Positions 40,698 to 48,047 of a stretch of DNA of 64,000 nucleotides are shown one piece after another. The DNA is from DATFVA01 sp963815785 (GTDB taxonomy: Bacteria > Bacteroidota > Ignavibacteria > Ignavibacteriales > Ignavibacteriaceae), in contig CAWFHZ010000016.1 in NCBI GenBank assembly GCA_963815785.1, positions 48,304 to 112,303 of the forward strand, read 5' to 3'. Below the pieces are notes generated by a model. It ran no database searches. It had not been told where the DNA came from and saw only the letters and a program-made list of their open reading frames with translations. Made by a program: the position numbers and the translations under genes. Numbering within the stretch: the stretch's first letter is position 1; the number at the start of each line of letters is the position of its first letter.

Positions 40698-41861
40698 ATG
40701 AATTTAAAAGTACTTTTACTTACACCAATTCTTGTAATTTTATTTACTCTCCTGCAAAATCAATTAACATACGCCCAGGAAGAAGAACCCATTTTATATT
40801 ACCAGATGGAGCCTCTTGACGACAGTCTTTTCATCCATATACAGGATCAGCTTCTTATTGCTCCGCCCGATCCCAAGGCTGAAATAATTGTAGACCTGAG
40901 AGATCCCAACAACCAGACTATCTCCATAAAAGGAAATTTATACCCGTTCCTTGCTCTAAAACCTGAGACACGTGCACTTGTTCAGACCTATGCTTTTAAA
41001 ATAAATCTTGAAGAGACAACTAATTACGGCAGTGTATTCACAAGAGTAATCGAAAAGATAAGGCTGAACAAAATAGCATCCCCGCCGAGTGTTTTCCAGA
41101 TTACATCAACACTCAGTTACATTAACCCGTTTTTCCAGCTTCTTGGCGGAGAACGATTTGGTATTTCTCTTAAAAAGGATGCAGGTTTTTCTTTCGGTAT
41201 TGAGACACCTTACTCGGGTCCTCTCGAATCAAATATGGTGGAAGCTAATTTCCATATACTCGGGTTCCACGGAGGTATTTATTCCAATATCGATGCTATA
41301 ACAGAAATCCAGACAAAGAATAACCACAATAATATTTATGTAACAAATGGGTTCCAGCTTGGTTATGTAATTCCTCTCGGCAACTTTCTTGAAGTGGGTT
41401 ACCTGGAATCATCCAAGAAGTTCAGTGATTCACAAATGAAAGAATATATAAAAAACAAAGCAATTGTTTACAATAAGGATTCCACGATAAAATACAGTGC
41501 TTACTTTGTTGAAAAAAGTTATTTGAATTTTGAAATTCGTTATCCTATAGAAATTATGGGCTCCACACGCGGAAAATTTTACGGCGCACGTTACCTCGAT
41601 GAATGGCATATAGGCTATACAGGCAGGGAGCTTTCATTAGCCGGAAGTACTTTCGATTTTCGTTTCGATGCAATGTTCGATAGTCCTGTAAGAAGAAACC
41701 AGATAGTGTTTGAAATGATGGTTCAAAAGGTAATGGATTACTGGGGCTTCAGTGCTTTCGCAATGGGTCCATCGGGCACGCTTACTACCTTGAATGACGG
41801 TGCTTACGGGTTCTCATCCATATTCTTTAATATGAGGTTAAAGCTGGGTACATCGCTGTAA
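40698..41861 (+). CDS. Secreted or outer-membrane hypothetical protein
   Basis: The frame is open from 40611, but the ATG at 40698 directly precedes a signal peptide (LLLTPILVILFTLLQNQLTY, AQ), so 387 residues is the preferred length. The mature part alternates hydrophobic and polar residues and has repeated aromatic strand ends (YLNFEIRYPIEIMG, FDFRFDAMFDSPVRRNQIVF, FSSIFFNMRLKLGTSL), as in a small outer-membrane beta-barrel of 12-14 strands; the last strand ends in a hydrophobic-polar pattern. No family recognised. It stands alone between repeat islands. Confidence 0.7.
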   Translation: MNLKVLLLTPILVILFTLLQNQLTYAQEEEPILYYQMEPLDDSLFIHIQDQLLIAPPDPKAEIIVDLRDPNNQTISIKGNLYPFLALKPETRALVQTYAFKINLEETTNYGSVFTRVIEKIRLNKIASPPSVFQITSTLSYINPFFQLLGGERFGISLKKDAGFSFGIETPYSGPLESNMVEANFHILGFHGGIYSNIDAITEIQTKNNHNNIYVTNGFQLGYVIPLGNFLEVGYLESSKKFSDSQMKEYIKNKAIVYNKDSTIKYSAYFVEKSYLNFEIRYPIEIMGSTRGKFYGARYLDEWHIGYTGRELSLAGSTFDFRFDAMFDSPVRRNQIVFEMMVQKVMDYWGFSAFAMGPSGTLTTLNDGAYGFSSIFFNMRLKLGTSL

Positions 41862-41904
41862 GATGTGTGATGTGTTCCGCCATAGCCTGCCTGACGGTAG
41901 ACAG

Positions 41905-41928
41905 GGCGGATCAGCCTTTGGCTGAGAT
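41905..41928 (-). repeat. Inverted single copy of the 37-bp terminal repeat unit
   Basis: 24 bp (GGCGGATCAGCC..., ending GGCTGAGAT) are the exact complement of the unit repeated three times at 63820-63929. The distance of 22 kb shows that it is a dispersed element. Confidence 0.7.
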
Positions 41929-42088
41929 GTATGATGGAAGAGGGGAAGAGAGTGAGTGACGGAGGGCGCAGAGCAGAGGGCAGAGGTCAGAAGTCAAATC
42001 TCAATTAACAATTAAAAAATCGGTGTCATTTCGAATCCCTGGTTTACCAGGGTGAGAAATCTAAAGCAGCAGGTTCAGAAAAAACATA

Positions 42089-42196
42089 AAATTACAGTTC
42101 ACTTTAGTGAACTGAACCCTATTTTTCATTAACCCACGACTTTAGTCGTGGGACCAAAGAAACTAATAATAATTAATAACGGTTTTAACCGTTTAA
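42089..42196 (+). repeat. C-element, copy 1: three hairpins with TTTA loops
   Basis: Three consecutive hairpins, each with the loop TTTA and a different perfect stem: CAGTTCAC/GTGAACTG at 42095-42114, CCCACGAC/GTCGTGGG at 42133-42152, and AACGGT/ACCGTT at 42178-42193. The same unit is repeated at 44206-44312. Shape and AT-rich spacers recall REP-type elements moved by RAYT (Y1) transposases, but no such gene is in the window. Confidence 0.75.
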
Positions 42197-42352
42197 ATAT
42201 AAAATTTCACAAAGTACCACGAAGGAAAAGTCAGGCTCGAGATGACGGGTGAAGAGTATCGTCATATCGAATCCCCGGCCTGCCTGCCGGTAGGCAGGTT
42301 CATTGGGGTGAGAAATCTCCTCTTGAAAACCTTTTCTCTTCTTCCTCCCCGA

Positions 42353-42588
42353 CCTCAAAAGAAATGCGTATGCCCGCAGGCTAAGGAGGTAAAAAATTAT
42401 GAGATACGAAGCGGTCAGGAATAAATTCTGCCTGCCCCTTGAAAGTTGGGGCCTGCAGGTTTACTTCGTCGAAGACGGGCAGGCAGGTTTATTTATTCCA
42501 GCGGAGTATCGAAATAATTTTAGCATTTATTTTGCAGTCTTGACTTTTTGGTTCTTTTGTGTCAAGACAAAAGAACAATACTATCCTA
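42353..42588 (+). repeat. D-element, copy 1
   Basis: Unit running from ACCTCAAAAGAAATGCGTAT to a perfect hairpin GTTCTTTTGT-GTCAAG-ACAAAAGAAC at its right end. The inside has a variable GC-rich palindrome (CTGCAGG...GGCAGGCAGG with an inner CGTC-GAA-GACG). The core GCGGAGTATCGAAATAATTT is shared with the other copies at 44404-44500, 44622-44864 and 45121-45362. Confidence 0.7.
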
Positions 42589-42674
42589 TTGTTTAACTGA
42601 CTTATTTTTAGCTTCTTTTTTTCTTCCCCCGCAAACTATTCTTTCGTCATATCGACGAACGAAATGAGAACGGG

Positions 42675-42929
42675 TCATTCCTCCAAAACCCTCGCACATA
42701 AAAAGAATTGCGTTTGCCTGCCGGTTTACCTCGTCGAAGACGGGCAGGCAGGTATAAAAATTTTATAAAGCGAAACGTTAAAAGATAAATTCTGTTTGAC
42801 CCCGCCCTGGCGGGGGAGTTTATTTATCTTAGTGAAGCGTAATAAAATTTTAGCAATTATTTTTTGACCTGTCCGCCTCTGGCGGAGTGCATGTTCTTTT
42901 GTAACTTTTCTTGCGCCAAGAAAAGTTAG
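42675..42929 (+). repeat. B-element, copy 2, carrying two inserted palindromes
   Basis: Compared with copies 1 and 3 this copy has 40 extra bases at 42713-42752, between AAAAGAATTGCG and TATAAAAATTTTAT: GCCTGCC...GGCAGGC arms around an inner CGTC-GAA-GACG hairpin. A second extra segment at about 42866-42888, with TCCGCC-TCT-GGCGGA, replaces CGG before TGCATGTTC. The remainder matches the sister copies closely, including the terminal AACTTTTCTTG hairpin. Confidence 0.8.
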
Positions 42930-43089
42930 GATAAAAATATAAATCAATTATCAATTAAAACAGAATGCTGTCATTTCTGCCTAACCTGTCTGCCTTTGGC
43001 AGAGGCATTCCTTTGGAAGAATCCCCAACTTGCCTGCCGGTAGGCAGGTTTACCGGGGTGAGAAATCTAAAGCAGCAGAATTATAAAAA

Positions 43090-43180
43090 GTATAAAATTA
43101 CGGTTCACTTTAGTGAACTGAGCCTTGTATTAAAAAACGGAATAGCTTTAGCCGCATAAATATAAAAGTTCATATACCCT
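43090..43180 (+). repeat. C-element, copy 3 (short variant)
   Basis: First hairpin CGGTTCAC-TTTA-GTGAACTG at 43092-43111 (one G-T pair), then a degraded second hairpin around GCTTTAGC at 43146-43153, and an ending AAATATAAAAGTTCATATAC shared with copy 4 at 45520-45600. Confidence 0.65.
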
Positions 43181-43382
43181 CCTTGTTCCATCTGCGGGAT
43201 CATCCAAACATCCAATCATCCAATCACCCAAAAGAGCAGGCAACAACCCCGTAGGGGTGACATTTTTACTTTAATCATTAACCTTGATGCAAACCTTTTG
43301 CGCTGTAACCTCATATTTGCTAAATTTAGCCATATGAAATCGACTCAAAGAATTGTATAAACAAACTTAAGAGTAAGAATTC

Positions 43383-43817
43383 GTGAATTTAAGTAATCAA
43401 ATATTAAAAAAGATCTCTGATTTACTGGGACAAAGAAATGAAGTCGTTTTTGCATATGTCTTTGGTTCTAAGCTAAACGGGAAAACAAGATATGGCAGCG
43501 ATCTTGATATCGGGGTTTATTTTAATGATAATCCTGATCTGCTTACAGTCGGCGAACTTGTTATTAAGCTTGAAGAAGTAACAGGACAAAAAATTGATCT
43601 CGTAAAACTAAATGATCTTGATAAAATTAATTCATCGCTTTCATATTCAGTTCTCGATACCGGGGTTTTAATTTATAATAAAAATGAAAATATACTGCAG
43701 GAATTTAAAAGATCTGTAATTCTTAATTTTCTCGATTTCGATTACGCCAGGAACTTATTCGATAAAGCATTTAAAAAAAGATTACTTACCAATACCTTTG
43801 CTGTATTTGATAAATGA
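43383..43817 (+). CDS. mntA: MntA-type nucleotidyltransferase antitoxin
   Basis: A 144-residue minimal nucleotidyltransferase, starting with GTG. The active-site motif G28-S29-(10 residues)-D40-x-D42 is complete (VFGSKLNGKTRYGSDLDIGV), and LVIKLEEVTGQKIDLVKLND follows. MntA proteins of type VII systems neutralise HepT by transferring AMP to a tyrosine next to its RNase motif. The stop overlaps the hepT start (ATGA), as is normal for this pair. It sits between repeat islands 3 and 4, which fits a mobile or addiction module. Confidence 0.9.
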   Translation: MNLSNQILKKISDLLGQRNEVVFAYVFGSKLNGKTRYGSDLDIGVYFNDNPDLLTVGELVIKLEEVTGQKIDLVKLNDLDKINSSLSYSVLDTGVLIYNKNENILQEFKRSVILNFLDFDYARNLFDKAFKKRLLTNTFAVFDK

Positions 43818-44203
43818 TTGATAATAAATTAAAACGGCTTGAGGAAAACCTGAGAGTACTGAGTAATTTTAAAAATGATTACTCTTTAGAAGATGTAAAC
43901 TCAAATAAAGTTGATGAATGGAGCCTGAGATATGGACTGCTTGAATCAATTCAAATAATTATAGACATATCCTGCAGTTTTGTTTCTGAAAAAAATCTCG
44001 GGTTGCCCAAAAATTATTCCGAATGTATAACCCTTCTTATTAATGGTAAATATTTAGATAAAAACTTAGGAAACAGGCTGACTAAAATGGTGGGGCTGAG
44101 AAATTTACTTGTACACGAATATGGAATTATAGATACAGAAAAATTATATGAATATCTTGATCGTCTTCAGGATATACGTGATTTTGCATCAGCACTTAAA
44201 TAA
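43814..44203 (+). CDS. hepT: HepT-like HEPN-domain ribonuclease toxin (DUF86)
   Basis: A 129-residue helical HEPN protein. The RNase motif R-x4-H is R96-N-L-L-V-H101, followed by E102-Y103; the tyrosine two residues after the His is the one modified by MntA in the studied pair. The segments SLRYGLLESIQIIIDISCSF and RLTKMVGLRNLLVHEYG are typical. All motif residues are intact, so the toxin is probably active. A C-element begins within 6 bp of the stop, which may affect the 3' end of the transcript. Confidence 0.92.
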   Translation: MIDNKLKRLEENLRVLSNFKNDYSLEDVNSNKVDEWSLRYGLLESIQIIIDISCSFVSEKNLGLPKNYSECITLLINGKYLDKNLGNRLTKMVGLRNLLVHEYGIIDTEKLYEYLDRLQDIRDFASALK

Positions 44204-44205
44204 AA

Positions 44206-44312
44206 TTACAGTTCACTTTAGTGAACTGAGCCCTATTTTTCATTAACCCACGACTTTAGTCGTGGGACCAAAGAAACTAATAATAATTAATAACGGTTTT
44301 AACCGTTTAAAT
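44206..44312 (+). repeat. C-element, copy 2: three hairpins with TTTA loops
   Basis: Same three stems as copy 1, at 44209-44228, 44247-44266 and 44292-44307. It begins at the 3' end of hepT. The match to copy 1 is nearly perfect over about 105 bp, including the AT-rich spacers. Confidence 0.75.
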
Positions 44313-44333
44313 GAAATGAGGACGGGTCATTCC

Positions 44334-44500
44334 TCCAAAACCCTCGCACATTAAAAGAATTGCGCCTACCTGCCGGTTTACTTCGTCGAAGACGGGCAGG
44401 CAGGTTTATTTATTCCAGCGGAGTATCGAAATAATTTTAGCATTTATTTTGCAGTCTTGACTTTTTGGTTCTTTTGTGTCAAGACAAAAGAACAATACTT
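44334..44500 (+). repeat. D-element, copy 2, with a B-element head
   Basis: The left part (CTCCAAAACCCTCGCACATT, AAAAGAATTGCG) belongs to the B family, the middle is the same GCCTGCC...GGCAGG insert as in B copy 2, and the right part (GCGGAGTATCGAAATAATTT to the GTTCTTTTGT hairpin) is the D core. It is a chimera, with the palindrome at the join. Confidence 0.65.
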
Positions 44501-44621
44501 CCTTTTTCTTATTCAGATCCTTTTTGCGTCATATCAACAATCCTGCTGTAAGCAGGTGATAGCCTGTCCGCCCCTGTCGGAAGAAATCTCCTCTTGTAAA
44601 CCTTTTCCTTTCCTCCTCCCC

Positions 44622-44864
44622 GACCTCAAAAGAAATGCGTATGCCCGCAGGCTAAGAGGGCAAAAAATTATGAGATGTGCAGCCATAAGGAAGAAAATCT
44701 GCCTGCCCCGCCGAAGGCTCGGGTTTGATTCTTCTATAGCGAATGAGCCTGCCTGCCGGCAGGCAGGTTATTTTATTCCGGCGTAACATCGAAATAATTT
44801 TAGCATTTATTTTGCAGTCTTGACTTTTTGGTTCTTTTGTGTCAAGACAAAAGAACAATACTTC
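44622..44864 (+). repeat. D-element, copy 3
   Basis: Begins ACCTCAAAAGAAATGCGTAT and ends with the GTTCTTTTGT/ACAAAAGAAC hairpin. The internal palindrome differs from copy 1: CTGCCTGCCGGCAGGCAG at about 44749-44766. Confidence 0.7.
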
Positions 44865-45120
44865 CTTTTTCTTTATTCAGATCCTTCTTTCGTCCGCCCG
44901 CTGACAGAAAATATCGAAATACGTTGAATAGATATCTCATCATCCTCCTACCTGCCAGCATAGGCAGGCACGAAATGACTGCTGGGTTTGTGTCATATCG
45001 ACGAATGAAATGAAAACGGGTCATTTCGATCCCGATTTATCGGGAGAGAAATCTCCTCTTGAAAACCTTTTCACCTTCCTCTCCTTATCACTCTCTCTCC
45101 ATCATTCCTCCCGAACCCCG

Positions 45121-45362
45121 ACCTCAAAAGAAATGCGTATGCCCGCAGGCTAAGGGGGTAAAAAATTATGAGATACGAAGCGATCAGGAATAAATTCTGC
45201 TTGCCCCACCGCCGAAGACTTGGGTTTGATTCCTCTTTAGCGGGGGAGCCTGTCGGGGCAGGCAGGTTATTTATTCCAGCGGAGTATCGAAATAATTTTA
45301 GCATTTATTTTGCAGTCTTGACCTTTTGGTTCTTTTGTGTCAAGACAAAAGAACAATACTAT
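45121..45362 (+). repeat. D-element, copy 4
   Basis: Same ends as copy 3. The internal GC-rich section (GCGGGGGAGCCTGTCGGGGC) again differs, while the outer AT-rich parts are almost identical between copies. Confidence 0.7.
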
Positions 45363-45519
45363 CCTACTTATTTTTAGCCTCTTTTTTTCTTCCCCCGCAA
45401 ACTATTTTTTCGTCATTTCGAAGAATGAAATGAAAACGGGTCATTTCGACGACTCTGCCAGAGGCAGACAGGCTCCGGGAGGAGAAATCTAAAGCAGCAG
45501 GATTATAAAAAGTATAAAA

Positions 45520-45600
45520 TTACAGTTCACTTTAGTGAACTGAGCCTTGTACAAAAAAACGGAATAGCTTTAGCCGCATAAATATAAAAGTTCATATACC
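45520..45600 (+). repeat. C-element, copy 4 (short variant)
   Basis: First hairpin CAGTTCAC-TTTA-GTGAACTG at 45523-45542, then the same degraded GCTTTAGC segment and AAATATAAAAGTTCATATAC end as copy 3. It is preceded by GAGAAATCTAAAGCAGCAG, as are copies 1 and 3. Confidence 0.65.
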
Positions 45601-45762
45601 ACCGGCGCCTGCCTCGCTGAGCCCTGGCGAAGCGGACAGGCCGGATTGTTAATTGCTAACCTGACTGCCGTCAGGCAAGTTTGCTAATTGTTAATTATAA
45701 ATTATTCACCTGTCCGCCCCTGTCGGAAGATATCTTTTCCTCAAATATTTTCTCCCTTTCCC

Positions 45763-45940
45763 GCGCACATAAAAAGAATTGCGTATAAAAATTTTATAAA
45801 GCGAAACGTTAAAAGATAAATTCTGTTTGACCCCGCCCTGGCGGGGGAGTTTATTTATCTTAGTGAAGCGTAGTAAAATTTTAGCAATTATTTTTCGGTG
45901 CATGTTCTTTTGTAACTTTTCTTGCGCCAAGAAAAGTTAG
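45763..45940 (+). repeat. B-element, copy 3 (without insertions)
   Basis: Matches copy 1 from CGCACATAAAAAGAATTGCG to the terminal AACTTTTCTTG-CGC-CAAGAAAAGTT hairpin. At both positions where copy 2 has palindromes this copy has the simple sequence. Confidence 0.75.
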
Positions 45941-46596
45941 GCTGAAATTATAAATGAATTATCAATTAAAACAGAACGCTGTCATTTCTGCTGAACCTGT
46001 CTTACCAGGATGAGGTCGAAGGGCAGAGGGCAAATCTCAAATAACAATTAAAATAGGTAGGCGTCATTTCGACGAATGAAATGAGGACGGGTCATTTCGA
46101 AGAAGCGGAGCGACTGCCTGTCCGCCTCTGGCGGAAGAAATCTTCACCCGACGAAGAGTATGATCCCGATATTCAGCGGGATGACAGCGCCGCGTTATAC
46201 TGATCCTGATTCCATCGGGATGAGAGAGCGCCGGCGGGAAAATGTTTATTAATTATTTTTAAATGATTGAAGCGATTAGTGCCTGTTGATATACGCGAAA
46301 AACCATAATAACAGAATTGATTAGAATAAAGGCCGACAGTTAGAAGCGATTGCAATTATTAATTTAGAAAATGGGAACTAAAAATTTTATTACACTAATA
46401 AGGTTTTTTTTAACAATTTGATGCATTGGAGTTATTTTGGACCAATTATCTCAAAAAAAATTGATATTTTTATTATTCCTTTGTAAAGGAAAATGGTTTT
46501 CTCTGAACTCACTTCATGAACTATTTTTTTAATTGAAATTTTACGTGAGTTATTCTAGCACACGTATAAAATAAATTTAAATATGCGGGATTTATA

Positions 46597-47259
46597 ATGG
46601 GTTTATTGAAAAACTTAAATCTAATTAAAACAATTTATTTTAATTTAAGAATGCTACCATTTAAACAAGCATTAAAAATGCCTCTGTTTATCGCCTATCA
46701 TACAAAATTTATTTCCTTAAAGGGTAGAATAACAATTAAAGCTGATATTAAGCCTGGAATGATACGTTTTGGATTCGGAACGGTGGGGGTGATTGATAAA
46801 AAGTATACAAGAACACTAATAGAGATTAATGGAATAATTGAATTTGATAAAAAAGCTAATTTCGGTTATGGGAGCAAAATTAGCATAGGAGAAAATGGTA
46901 TCTTAAAAGTTGGAAATAATTTCGTAATTAGTGCCAATAGTACTATCATTTGTTTTAATTCGATTACAATAGGGGAGGATGTCTTGTTTTCCTGGGAAAT
47001 ATTAGTTATGGATACCGATTTCCATCAAACCCTAAATACTATACAAAATAAAGTCAATCTAAATATTTCAAAGCCTATTACAATAGGAAAAAATAGCTGG
47101 GTTGGACTGCGCTGTTTAATTCTTAAAGGAACATGTATTCCTGCTAATACAATAGTAGGCGCAGGAAGTTTGCTAAATAAAAATTACGAAATAGAAGAAA
47201 ATACACTATTGGCTGGCAATCCAGCTGTTCCAAAGAAAAAAAATTTATCAAAAATATAA
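46597..47259 (+). CDS. Hexapeptide-repeat (LbH) acyltransferase
   Basis: A 220-residue protein of the left-handed beta-helix class. After about 70 residues without repeats come isoleucine-spaced hexapeptides (GYGSKISIGENGILKVGNNF, SANSTIICFNSITIGEDVLF), then MDTDFHQT with the likely catalytic His loop, and the usual end (IGKNSWVGLRCLILKGTCIP, PANTIVGAGSLL, LLAGNPAVPKKK). Such enzymes acetylate sugar hydroxyl groups in surface polysaccharides. First gene of the low-GC locus. Substrate unknown. Confidence 0.88.
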   Translation: MGLLKNLNLIKTIYFNLRMLPFKQALKMPLFIAYHTKFISLKGRITIKADIKPGMIRFGFGTVGVIDKKYTRTLIEINGIIEFDKKANFGYGSKISIGENGILKVGNNFVISANSTIICFNSITIGEDVLFSWEILVMDTDFHQTLNTIQNKVNLNISKPITIGKNSWVGLRCLILKGTCIPANTIVGAGSLLNKNYEIEENTLLAGNPAVPKKKNLSKI

Positions 47260-47283
47260 ATATTGATCAGAGCTTAAAATAAA

Positions 47284-48003
47284 ATGAAAAAACAGATCAA
47301 CAATTTAATTAATAAATTTGGTTATCAGATAAATCGTTATCCTCACGAAAATATCAGAAAAAGAATTGGATTTTTAAATAGATATAAAATAAATAAAGTG
47401 TTTGATGTCGGAGCAAATGAAGGTCAATATGCTATGACACTAAGAAAATACGGGTACGGTGGGGAAATTGTATCTTTTGAACCCTTATCATCGGCATTTG
47501 AAAAATTAAAATTAAACTCAAAAAATGATGAACACTGGAAGGTTTTTAATTATGCGCTTGGAAATACTAATGGTGAAACTTTAATAAACATTTCAGGAAA
47601 TTCTTACAGCAGTTCAATTAGTGAAATGACGGATACACATTTACATGCTGAACCGGATTCTCATTATATTGGGAAGGAGCATATATCCATAAAGAAATTG
47701 GATACAATTATAAATGAATTTTCGGGTAAAGATGATAGAATGATGCTGAAGATTGATACACAGGGATATGAAAAAAATGTCATTGACGGTGCGATTGACT
47801 CATTACCGCATGTAATAATGCTTCAAGTCGAGATGGCTTTGGTACCATTATATAATGGGGAATTTATATTACCCGATATAAGTAGTTATTTATACGAAAA
47901 TAAATTTAAATTGATAAATCTCGAAAATGGTTTTACTCATCCGGAAACATCACATTTACTTCAAGTTGATGGTATCTTTATTAATACAAGATTTTCAGAT
48001 TAA
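47284..48003 (+). CDS. FkbM family methyltransferase
   Basis: A 239-residue SAM-dependent methyltransferase. FDVGANEGQYAMTLRKYGYG is the SAM-binding loop (motif I) and EIVSFEPLSSAFEKLKLN is motif II with the acidic residue that binds the ribose. KIDTQGYEKNVIDGA and MLQVEMALVPLY follow, as in FkbM proteins that methylate sugars or polyketides. In a polysaccharide locus it most likely O-methylates a sugar. Co-directional with neighbours, 24 bp after the acyltransferase. Confidence 0.9.
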   Translation: MKKQINNLINKFGYQINRYPHENIRKRIGFLNRYKINKVFDVGANEGQYAMTLRKYGYGGEIVSFEPLSSAFEKLKLNSKNDEHWKVFNYALGNTNGETLINISGNSYSSSISEMTDTHLHAEPDSHYIGKEHISIKKLDTIINEFSGKDDRMMLKIDTQGYEKNVIDGAIDSLPHVIMLQVEMALVPLYNGEFILPDISSYLYENKFKLINLENGFTHPETSHLLQVDGIFINTRFSD

Positions 48004-48047
48004 GTATTAGTACCCCGAATGATTATCAGTAATAAAAGCAATGTGTG

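Larger units (their letters stand above)
41862..43382. repeat. Repeat island 3 (1.5 kb, no gene)
   Basis: Holds an inverted single copy of the 3'-terminal tandem unit (41905-41928), a TCATTTCGA element near 42022-42062, C-element copy 1, a D-element copy, B-element copy 2 and a shorter C-element copy 3. The short ORFs in this island are read-through of palindromes (for example peptides with CLPVGR). The last 190 bp before the toxin-antitoxin genes are free of repeats. Confidence 0.65.
44204..46596. repeat. Repeat island 4 (2.4 kb, no gene)
   Basis: The densest repeat island: C-element copies 2 and 4, D-element copies 2, 3 and 4, B-element copy 3, TCATTTCGA elements near 45013-45055 and 46067-46140, and palindromes such as CTGCCTGCCGGCAGGCAG near 44749-44766. 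Predicted small ORFs on both strands arise from the palindromes. From about 46.25 kb to 46596 the sequence is repeat-free and very AT-rich, presumably the promoter region of the polysaccharide locus. Confidence 0.65.

Noticed and set aside
42242..45930. Many ORFs of 60-110 codons in islands 3 and 4
   Set aside because: The peptides contain translated palindromes (such as CLPVGR or PACRQAG) and similar ORFs recur because the repeats recur. No independent coding evidence.
38894..46250. Search for an insertion sequence or integrase behind the repeats
   Set aside because: No transposase, Y1/RAYT protein or integrase frame was found in or next to the islands; the elements must be moved, if at all, by a gene outside the window.
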